Shown here in pieces: positions 1-12,000 of a stretch of DNA of 64,000 nucleotides (positions are counted from its first letter, which is position 1; the number at the start of each line of letters is the position of its first letter). The DNA is from Litoditis marina (taxonomy: Eukaryota > Nematoda > Chromadorea > Rhabditida > Rhabditidae), in the NCBI GenBank assembly GCA_964036275.1, contig OZ038436.1, positions 4,806,936 through 4,870,935 of the forward strand, in the 5' to 3' direction. The position numbers were made by a program, and so were the translations under genes. The notes beneath the pieces are model-generated. The model worked only from the letters and a program-made list of their open reading frames with translations. It was not told the DNA's origin and searched no databases.

Positions 1-3000
1 GATCGTATTAGTATACTGTGATTTGTGATTTGCTATGCACTGTGCTCGATGTTACCCAGAGCCAAACCACTTACTCTAACTGATTACACACTTACATACG
101 GTATATAGAATCACAATAACAAGATTTATAAACAAGACTACGCCGATTGTGTTATTGGCGGTCATTATCTGTCAGTTGTCCTTTCGCATCAATTTGAATC
201 CAACTATTAATCCTTGTATTACATACACTAAACTGGTGTGACATATAAGCAGTGAGTGTTACATTCGACCGCGCTAAGATTGGTCTAATATTCACAATTC
301 TATTCGAAATGAACTTAACATCAGAATAGTAACATTTTCGGAACTGCGACAGATTTCTATTAACAAAATTAATAAAAACACAAATAAAACAACAAAAGGA
401 AAACAACGAACCTCCTTGAGAAATTCGCCCAGTCGATCTTTGTTGGCAGACATCCAATTCATCATTCCACTCCGTTTTCCCGCGCATTTCTTCTCTGTAA
501 ACAAAAACAAACAGTAAAAATATAATTATGAGTTGAGAGAATTACGATCCCGTAACCATGATAACTTGATAATTCTACGCATGAACACTTGACCAGATTG
601 AACAAACCAAAACGTATAAAATCAAAATTTCTCACACAAATACACCACTCACTCTGTTCTTTAGCCAGTTTCTCAGCCACCTTGACAGGGTCTTCTGTGG
701 TTGTGGTGGGGGCCGAAGTGGTGGTTCCGGCGGGAGTGGCGGTAGTCGGAAGAGAAGAAAGAGACTCGATGGGAACGGCTGGGTGCATCTCCATAGAAGG
801 GTCAGATGAAACGTCACGACGCTTTCGCTTTCCCCAGGAGTCTGACATAGACAAACAAAGTGAAACCACCGAGAAAGAAAACTTACTAGTAAAACACATA
901 CAACTACTATAGTTGAATCATTAATTAGGTTATTTATTTGAACAAAATATATTGTGTCACTAGGACGTTTTGGGTGTTTTAGTTAACTCTTCGTTCCGAC
1001 GTTTCGTCTTGAATCAGGGTCGAAACGATTTTTGAGTACATCTTTTACTGAGCACATTCATACAACTATAGTTGAAGCCGCCATGTTCCGCTGTCTATGA
1101 GCCTCGGCATCAAACGTAGACGTAGGGCGACTTTGTTGCATTTGAACACTGAATCACCCGTTTTTCTTCAAAAACGAGCGTTTGAACTGACCCAGTTTCA
1201 GAAAAGTTCACCTTTACTGGTGGAAATCTCACTTTTCACCCATTTTCATAGTATATTCACCCAGGTAAAACACCTGATTTCCAAAAAATTTCTGTTGACA
1301 ATATAGTCGCCCCACATATGCTCGGCATGTTGTAATATATTGTTGGGTTTCTTTTTTCTGAACCGTACTCGAGGCGGTATTGATACATTATTTGAGTGGC
1401 CACGTTTCGGCGGATTCGATTTCATTTATATCTACCACCGAACATTATTTTGATTCGAAAACATGGAACTAATGTACGATTTTTCCCAACTAAAACCATC
1501 AATTATCTTCAAAAAGACAGGAAACCAACCCTACACCCGTACACCAGCAAGGTTGTCCGAATAGTCAGAAAAATTCGAAAAATTTCGCCTACTTTTTCGC
1601 CGAAAATAAGAAAATCGGTCACCTTTGATGGAAAATTCTGAATTTTCACGTGTTCACATCTGAAAACGGCTTACTTTTTGTCGCTCAGACCATACTGGTG
1701 TATGCCTACACCAGTAAGGTCCAACTAGTGGACAAAAAGCAGTCCGTTTTCGAATTCAAACACGTAAAATAGACAAATTTTCCAGTCGGTTTTCTGACTA
1801 TTCGGAATCGGAACACTCTACCGGCGTAGAAAGACAGGAAACAAACCATAGGTGAAATACCCCCTCATTATGATATTGAATGATGCTCACTTTTACCCGA
1901 TTCCGATTGTGCTACGATCACTTTTTTGGATGAATGTTGAAGATTCTAGGCAAAACAACTATTAATTTGTGTTTTCGAGGCTGCAAATACTCACTTTTGG
2001 GGCTGCTCATGCTCACTTTTTTTCGTCCTGGTTCGGAAATATTTTACGTATGAAACGAACCGAAAATGCTCCACAGGTCGGCGCCCTCCTCGTCCTCCAA
2101 ATCGTCACGGGTTTCCGTGTAATCGACATCGATTCCCTCCCTCTTAGTGAACTCCACAAATCGGTCCATAAAGGGACAGACATCGAAGTAGTTGGGGGAC
2201 TTCTCGGGACATTCCGGGTCCAATGGGTTCATGCAGGGACGGTCCAGATAGCCGTGGCCGATACCAGCCTACAATCAATACATATATTTATATTTAAAGT
2301 AGGACGATTATGTGGTCCAATGCCAACGCTTCATCCTTTAAACTGCAATACATTTTGAAATTGCAGTTTAAAGGACCGTTGACACGGGGTTGGTTCACAT
2401 AATCGTTCTGCTTTAATATGACAAATTACATACTCAAATAACGAATGAAATGGAATCATATAAAGTGAGACGCGACAGTACCGTCTTGAATAGTATTCAA
2501 ATAGGTTGAACTACATTTAACTACTCTAACAAGAGTGGATATTTATCTGTGTCTCAGAGAATTAGTACTTAGCTGGCCTGTTAGCCAAGACTTCAATTTA
2601 AAACCAACGCACTCTCTCAAAGAACGAATAATGGGCGCCAAGCGAGAAACTCCGATGAATTTCATCTACGACGTCCATTGGATCGAAATTCGTCCATTTG
2701 ATGTGTTTCGACTCGGGCAGAGATTTCAGGAAGTTTCCAATGAAACCAACGTCCCTAAAAGGCATACTGAATCAGCTTTAAAGGACTGCTTCACCTGATT
2801 ACAGAGGTCACCAGAAGTTGCACGCGTGCAACATTTTTAGGGGGGGGGGGGTCGTAAAGGCCCTAACAGGGCCGAAAATTCAGATAATTATGGTGATTTT
2901 CGCCAAATTTCATGAAATTATCCTAAGTTTGACGAATAATTTCGTATTTTTCGGTCGATTTCTAATTTAAGGAGGAGGGGTCGTACCGGCGGTAGGGTCG

Positions 3001-6000
3001 GTCAACGTTTTGGTCACCCCCTGCCTGATTAACATATATTTTTTGTTATTAGACGAGTAACACTGACTGAATACGCCTCCAGAAAGAAAAGAATTACAAA
3101 GCATATTGATACAACTGTTGGTACCCACAACCTCCTTGTAACCAGCAAATCAGCTACTGGTTTATGCTCTAATATTTATTGTACAACAAAGGGTATTTGA
3201 ATGCGGTGGAACGTTACTATATCAGTAACGACTCAGAAACATTAGCGGCGGCTACAAAAACGAGACAGCATGTAGGCGCAGATCAATGTGGCCGCATACT
3301 GGAGAGTCTGCGTCTCTTTGACCCACGCACTCTCTCATCAAGACCTCTATAACATAGGAAACTGACGATTTAGCGACAGTCGGCCATGGCCCGAGGGCCT
3401 TTCCTCCCTCCCAAAAGCAGTCGATTGGAGTGATCCAAATACAGGGGACAATCCTCTCAATGATGTGCTCGAACTGTTTGGCGACCGCGTCGTCTCCGAG
3501 CGGCGGCGCCGGCTTGAAACAAATGTCGCTCAGCGTCCAGTTGCTAAACAATATTATATTAAAAATATACAAAATGAGCTGCCACGTGTAATTTTCAATA
3601 ATATACTAACGATATAGTTAAACTTTCAATAGTTGCCTATTTAGTAATTAGTGTATGAAGCACACTATCTATGAACTACCAGTTTCAAGTTGTTGAAGTT
3701 CAAAAACTGACATAACGTAGTAACGCCCTGTATAATCGTTTACGGACAACTCGTCCCCGCGTTGCGTGCGACAACTCGTCCCCGAAGATGCGACAACTCG
3801 TCCCCAGCTCAAAAAATGCTCAAATTAGCTTGAAACTTACAAATTAAAATAGTGAATGGATTAAATTTTATACCAAAGGCTGTAGGCAACCTTGGAGATA
3901 AGAAAGAATTGAAAATAACCAATATAAATCATACTATATGCTACAATTATCACAATTTTCATAAACTTGTCGTTTTCTCTCAAATAAGTGACGCCTTACT
4001 CAATTTTTCGAATGTATTTATAGTCAATTTGTATTCAATATGAAGTAGGAAACTTTACAAAGTGTAATTTCACTTTGAAACTTCGTGTTTAGCTTGTTTT
4101 GTGATAAAACATTGGGGACGAGTTGTCGCATGATGGGGGACGAGTTGTCGCACACGCGACGCGCGGGGACGAGTTGTCGCGGAATCTGTATAATTAACCT
4201 TTCCAATGGTGACCCTTGAACCCGCGTCAACCCCTAATGGCATCCCTATTCCCAATCGCACTCAATTAGCAAATGAGCCAGCCAGGTGCTCGCAATCAAA
4301 TGACACATTAACCTCTCAATTATCCCCCCACCTTACCACCTCAAAACCATGAATAAACAAGTAGGTAACACGCTCATAAACAATCCCCCACTGTGTATGC
4401 TAAAAAGACCAATCAACGGAACGCAGCTCTCAATCTAAATTTCATTTTTACAAAACTACAGTAAAAACGTAGCCATTCAGATAACTCAGAATCTAAATTT
4501 CAAGGGCACAGATATACGTTGTCTACTCATTTGTTAAAACGCAACAAAACGAAAACTGGCTCAATGTTTCGTCCCTTCTATAAATATTTTCAATCAGACA
4601 TTGCAGTGCATGAGCACATCTCCCCCTAGTCATATGCCACGTCAGGTTGGCTAAATAAACAGATTATGTCATAGCAAAAGAAGAGGGGAAAAGGAACCTC
4701 CCCATATCACATGATTCTCAGTTTACAAGCGAAATCACCGGCAACGATAACAGTTTATGGGGGCACAAATCACGTGGGAAAAGAAGTGCAAACATTGGCT
4801 ATCAAATCAGGTCTGGGAAATATGCGCGAAAAAAAATCATTCTACCATCTACCTCAATACTTAAAAAATACCTTCTCGAACAACATGACTGGGAATTACT
4901 CGAAAACTATAGCAGAAAACTACATAACCAACTGCGAGCCACCTGTTATGAGTAGAGCACTTTTAGTCTCACCAATAACATTTAGTTCTCTTATTCATAT
5001 TCAACTCAAACCAGGCCCAACACCCAAAAACAATTTTCCCATTCTTTTCCACACCCCTCATTACAAATTCTACGTTCACAACGACCAAACCCCTGTAATT
5101 TCCCTTTTCCCAGCTGAAAAAAATTGCGCTCATCATTATCCATCATCGAACCAACATGAGTCAGAAGAGACAATGTAACGAGAGAGAGAGAGAGTGGCAA
5201 TGTTAGCACAGCCGTTCGCATACGAAAATCACGAAAACGATAATTGTTGCAAATAACATTGCCTATTTCATACAATCTATAAACATTACACCTACTTTTT
5301 TAATGCACCACTATAAGTACGACTTCCTATACCCTAAACAGTACCAGTTCCGCAAATAACTGAGTAGTACTACTGTACTACAGATTAACCCTTAACCCAG
5401 AGAGTACTGCCACACAGGGGTGACCACAAGTTGCACGCGTGCCACATTTTTAGGGGGAGGGGGGGGGGTCGTGATGGCCCCGAAGGGGCAGAAAATTATG
5501 GTGATTTTTGCCGATTTTCGTAAAAATCTCGCAATTTTGAAGATTAATTTTGTATTTTTCGGCAAATTTCTATTTTTTAAGGGGGTGGGGTCGTACTGGT
5601 GGTAGGATCGGTCAACTTTTTGGTCACCCCTGCTGCCAGATTCAATCGATAACAGTCTCACCTGCCGTGTACTTCCACCTCGAGGCTGGCGATTTCCTTC
5701 ATAATCTCCACGTGTTTCAGCAGACCTTCCAGAGACAACGCATTTTGACCGGCAAATTCGGGAGTTTGAATTACAACCTGAAACAGTTCATCATTGAAAA
5801 CAAGGATAAACATGAAACAAACAAATTGACTTCCACTGCAGTATACAGTCTTTTAATACACTCCTATAGTGTGTGCCAATATTATAAATTTCTGTCTCTC
5901 GCCGGAATCGAACCTGCGAGCAAAAGATTTGTAGCAGAGCGCGATAACCACTGCGCTAATAGTGCACATAACCGGCAAGCTTCGGAATCAGAGACATGCG

Positions 6001-9000
6001 TGCGTACACAGAGGAAAGTGAGATATACAGTACCCTCCCGCCATTCCGTTGGCGACGACTATAGTAACTTCCCCAAAACTTTTTCAAATAGCCCGAAAGA
6101 AGCTTATCTCCGCCGAACTCAAGAATATATGACCGTTTGGAATATTGGAATGCAACTATCGTTGTAAAAGCCGTTATAAACGCCTCAAATCGTATGAATG
6201 TGATTTTCAAAACTTGATAAAAGTATGCCCACCTGATATCCGCCACCCAATCCGTTTTCGCGTACAATTTCCACATTGTCAGAGCCGTTAAAGTTGGAAC
6301 TTTCCTGGATTTTGGTCAGAAAATTCAATTCCTCGTCCAGTCTGCCACCCTCTGAAACAGCGAAATACCGTTATCAAACATAAACATTAAACGTCAATGA
6401 TATATCATAAATCATATATTTCAACGTTCAGCTAAATTACAAGTGAGTGGGAAAAAAACGAAACGTAAAAAAAACTTTTCCATGTTTCGTATTGCTTTCG
6501 TGAGAAAAAAAACAATAGAAAGAAGAAAAAACTGATTAGCGACGCATAGCTTGACGATATCAGCCAAATACCAATATCAATCATAAACATCCACTTTCAA
6601 TTAAACATTTGAACTTTTGATCAAAATACCAGGTACAAGTGAGTGGAAAAAGAAACTTAAGCGAGATACTTGTAAAAGTTACATCAAACACCAGGCGACT
6701 TTGTTGTTCAATGTTCACAAAAACCTAATGAAAATCAGGAGTTTCATCTGGAGGACTATACTGAAAAACTGGTCGAAAACTGACGTTTTCAACAGTAAAG
6801 TTTGACAATTTTCGAACTTAGGGTATATTCAAATCAAGATTTTGAAGAAAATTGGGTGACTCAATGAACGAACCAACAAAATCACCCTACGTTTGAGTTA
6901 CATATACGTTTTTGGGAGAAAAAAAAGGAAAAGAAGAAAAAACTGACTAGCGACCCAGAGCTTGACGATATCCGTCTCGATGTGGACAAACTGCAGTCCA
7001 TAACAGCAGATGGAGAAGAGGAGACAAATTGTGATGAGCACGGCAGCCGCATTCGAATGGACAAAGTTCCCCAGCGAGAACAGCAGCTTCTGGATCAGAC
7101 TTCGCGTGTACAGGGCTCCCTGGTTGCCAGTCGCCCTTCCCTGCAAAATTACCAGTAAATATACACGTGTACAATGAACGTGTGAAACGTGAAAATCATG
7201 ACAATAACTTAGTTTTAGCCGTTCGCCATATTTTCAATTTCAACCTTTGTTTCAAGCAGTTGTTTGTTATTCTTAAAGTGCGCTACAAAATTTGAAACGT
7301 GAAATCATAACAATACCAGTATGAAAATATTCTTCACGATCATGTTAATTCAATGTTTCAATGCAGTGGTTGTTTTCCCTACGTAAAGCATTTCTGGTAA
7401 TTGTGCATGTGAATGTTTCATCGAACCCTCTTTATCTGCATCTGCACCCAGTAATTACCCAGAGACCAAAGGCGTTTGCTACCTCTTCACTATTTGCACA
7501 GATACTGTACTCACAAAAGCCAAATTCCTCGGAGAAACGAAAAAAAGTCGCACTATTTACCGACAAATAAACCATTGCCACACAATTACCTACTAATCTG
7601 TACGCCGTTTACACAACTTTAGACGCGGCTCTAATCATCATTTTCCCTCCTCTCACAATAGAAAAACTAATCAAGATCAAGAGATAAGGGAAAGTGTACA
7701 TAAAAAGCTCCCTTCTTCTTTCTCATATTCCCATTATCAAAATCAGATAGGGTTGATAACCGTTGTTCATTTTATTTTTAGCTCGTTCTAAGAACACGTA
7801 ATAAAAAGACATATTACGCCCACACTGGCAAACTCTCAGTGAAAAATGGAAAGTAATTTCTTCCAAAAACTTCTTCCAAATGAAACAGTCGCACATTCCC
7901 CCAAAATGTTACAATCGTACAGCTACCCAACTAACTATATGATTCCCATAGTCGTTGCCAACCAGTACTATTCTTCCATGGCTAACTACTCCCCTGCGAC
8001 CGCTCATAAAACACAGAGGCAACGTGCTAATCAACATGGCCATATGTCGTTTCTGCCAACAAGACATTCTCTTTTTCCTCTTTCTCTTCCACTTCGAACA
8101 ACTGTTCAGTGACGAGTGTGACAAGAAATTGGCAGAAAATCAGAACGAGTGCCAAGATGAATGAGACCAATTACAGGGGCCAGTGACTAATAGACAACCT
8201 GCACTCACGAAAAGAGCCGGAAACAACCCCTGCTTGCAAATAATTCAAACTGACTTTAGAAGAGTCGACGAGTTAAACGTCCACAAACAAAATTTTGCAC
8301 TAATTGCACAATTTTAAAGTAGTTATGGGTCCCCCCAACCGACCACATAAAGGAAAAGTTAGGGATGCCGGAGTATCTATGATTATCCATTTTTAGTATC
8401 TACTGATTCCCCACACAAGTCCCGAAAAGACAGAAATTTAAAAATTCAACAAAAATTTATGCAAATAACTTTTCAGCCCCTCCGAGTCCCTATTATGAAA
8501 CCGGACCAAATACCAATCGACACTCATCATTCCGTCGTAAATCCATTCATCTCTGTTTGTTTTCCCATGCGAACCGCGCGAAATACAATCCCAGACAAAT
8601 AGTTCCGCCGGCACAATTATTCCACAGAGACAGTTCTCTCTCGATTAATACACAGATGTTACCACAGACAGATACAGAGCGATTTTGGTATTTCGTGGAA
8701 TCAGTAGCCAAATAGTAGTCGGCTCTTGGTTCTTAACCGAAACTAGGCAATGTCTTTCCGACCGCATACTGGAAAATGGGAAATATCAACAAATCCCCCA
8801 AACAACTGACAATACGTCCATTTTAGGCCACTGTGCTCGTAAACGGCGTGCGGTTCATTTGATGCGAGGCACCAGTTACCAGCAGACAGCCGTTTATAGT
8901 CAGCCGTCGCCTATTCCAAGCCGAATTCGACTATGAATGATGCTCTCTCTGCTGCGCACGTTGAGAGCCCCTGTCCAATGACCTTCAAACCTATTCAAAA

Positions 9001-12000
9001 CAGGCCCCTCTCAATGCAATTCCCCCCCCCATGTTTTATTGACTCTACCACCATTTTCAAAATAGACCACTAGACAGTTCGAAGAGGAACAAAACAAGTA
9101 AAACTGGTTATCCCAAAAAATATAAGTGTTTGCATTGAAAACAATGCAAATTTCATTGCATGTATCTAATCATGCAATTGTATTTCATCCTCTTTTGAAA
9201 CAAACGCGAGTGTTGACTATACTACTCTCATCTCCTATTGGAATTCGAGACGCACCAACCAAAGGCGCCCATTTCAATTAGACGTAGCCCATCCGGCCAG
9301 CCAAAACTGAATTGTATCCACTGAGAATTCGCCCCATTATGCTCCTCTCCAAACAAGAAGGCAAACACACTTTTTGGGGCAGCTTTACGACCAAGAAAGC
9401 CTCCTCTCGATGAAAGGGAAATGAATACAATTATATCATTAATGATATAATGACATTCTCCAATGACAATCAGATGGCATAATCTTGGCACGTCGTCAGA
9501 TAAGCCGCGCAACTAGATTGGCCTTCCATTCCATGTCATTTTGAGATAAACATCTTTTTCGCTGGTCAGATGAGGTCAAAGCGACACACTTTACAGGCCG
9601 CCGCTATTCAAACAATTGCTGGATAAACTAGGTCTGTAATAACCTATTGGTTAACATCGATCCTAAGCGTACGTAGAATGCCAGTATTATTATACAACTA
9701 AAACGCTAAAAATGAGCATAATACCCCTGTAAAAGAAATTCTTTCTCTCTTTTGTCGCGTTTCAAACAGTTCCGCTTCTGGAAATGAGCGTAAGTTGGAG
9801 AGAAGAGTCGAAAATTAGCATGGATAAGCGCTATTTTGACGGGGCATTTTACCTATGATATCGATTCACAACACTTTTCACGTTATTATGTGACAAACCA
9901 CGTAAATCTTCCCGTACAATAGTCGATTTATCCGTTGCATTCGCTTCGAGTGTGAGAGATATGGTCGATTTCGACCAAATCACAGCGGCAGCGGCGCGTC
10001 TCAAACGACTATTGTTCTGTTCGGCCAATCAGCCAAATTGACACCTTTCCACCGCCATTTTCCCACATTCCCCGCGATACGACCAAATACGCATGTTCGC
10101 GTGTGAGAACAAGATACAGGATGTGGCACCAGCCAGATATTGCACCCGTTAGGACAGGATGAAGTGGGTAATTTGCCCATATGTTATCATACGTAAAATA
10201 CCTTCACATCAGGTCGAGATAAGTGAGCATGAGCAACACCAAAAAGTGAGTATGTGTAACTAAAAATGCTGGACCTAAAACCAAAAAGTGAGTATGTGTA
10301 ACGTATGTGGAACTAAAAGTGAGCATGCGTCGATCGAAATCTGGCAAAAGTGAGCATCAGTCAATATCGAACGTGGGGGAATTTTACGTATGTATGTTAC
10401 GGTTCGTTTGAAAACCGTCAGAATCACCCCCAAAAGTGTACTAAAAATTACCAAGTGTAATTACCAAAAAGCCATGGTTACAGTTTTTTTCACTCCGAAA
10501 AAATTGGCCAAGTAACTTTCCTATCAGAAAAACCGTCCAAACTACCACTAAACGTGTGACCAAACACTTTCCCCTCCTTTCTATATAGTTGTCATGATGT
10601 TTATCGTAATCGCCTCTCGCTTGCTCATCCAATGAACAATCGCGCCGCCATGATTAACTTCTCTCGCATACAATTAATGGAAACCAAACCAGACGGACGC
10701 GCAAAAAACGGCGCACGAGCAATGATGACATCTATCTTTATATCACATTGAATATAGAAAACATGTTGACCGCCAAATGTACTAATAATATTCTATAACT
10801 ATCCTCAAGTACATTGTTATCTTAAATTCTCATTATGAGTTACTAGAAGCCCACAACTCCAAACTAAATGACCAAACTACATAGCGCAATATGAATATGA
10901 TCAAAAAGCAAAAACTATTTCGAGAAAGTCCACTTCGCATGTTCGCTTATAATGGAATTTCAAGTGTCTCGTCTGACCAATCTAATCTAATTCGATTCCG
11001 CTCTCTTGCTATGAAAAAAACAAGTAGCTGCCAGCTACTTATATCTAAATAGCTTGCACCTCTCCATAAAACACTAAGGCACCAACATTTTTCAAACAGG
11101 AACGTTTTTTTTTTGGTAAATTACAAGAAACTGCACCAAATTGATCGATATTTCGACAAAAGATAGTTTTTATTATATGTTTCCTACATAAAATAATGTA
11201 TTCCTTCATTTGAATATAGTACGGAACCCTTGAAAAGCCTCCTCTATTCTCATCTCCTTTCAACCGAAAAAACGAGTGCAAATCGTGTGCCCTCAAGCGT
11301 TCCCATGCCAACCACCACATAGTTATTATTGCGAAATGCGAAATTTCAAATTGACTGAGAAATAGCAGCTGTGCTTCTACAATCATACTCCATCCAATTA
11401 ACTTATGCCGGAAACATCGGACCAGGAAGTCGAAATACACCCAAATTCGTTAATACTCCAACCCGAGTGTACATAACCATTGCAAGACATCCACTATACA
11501 TCCACAAAACCATCGCAATACATAGCAATGCAATACAACCGCTCTAGCGTTAGTGTAAACTATCTAATAACGTAGATTGTATTTTTTTTCTATGAGCAAA
11601 AGCTGACGCGAAAAGTAGATTACGAATTATGAGCCGCTCATCCTACTTTGTAAGTGCAAAAAATTGATACTATACTGGAATTCCAATTTTATGCCAAGAG
11701 AATGTCCAACGAAGTATTAAGTAAGAGCGTGAAAGTGATAACACGTAAACGTCCCGTGATATAACGTGTTATGCAACGTGAACAATCGCCATGGAACGTA
11801 CCCTCTTGATTTGTTGCAGACACAAGTCCGCATCGCACCAGGAAGGTCTCTGTCGAAACTCCTTTTTCCACTTCTCATTGTATTCGTCCGAACTTGACTT
11901 CCACACGAGAAACTTGTCCAGAAACTGAAACATTTCAATGGGTTAATGAATTTTCACTGGTTACAACCATATTCCAGTGAAGTTGTCCGAACAGTCAGAA

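Noticed and set aside
5890..5970. A functional tRNA-Arg gene on the minus strand
   Set aside because: A and B boxes are present, but the acceptor stem does not pair cleanly, and the block is part of a dispersed element with five other copies.
7846..8164. A nested plus-strand gene in the long Patched intron
   Set aside because: Overlapping short frames on both strands with low-complexity content and no splice partners.
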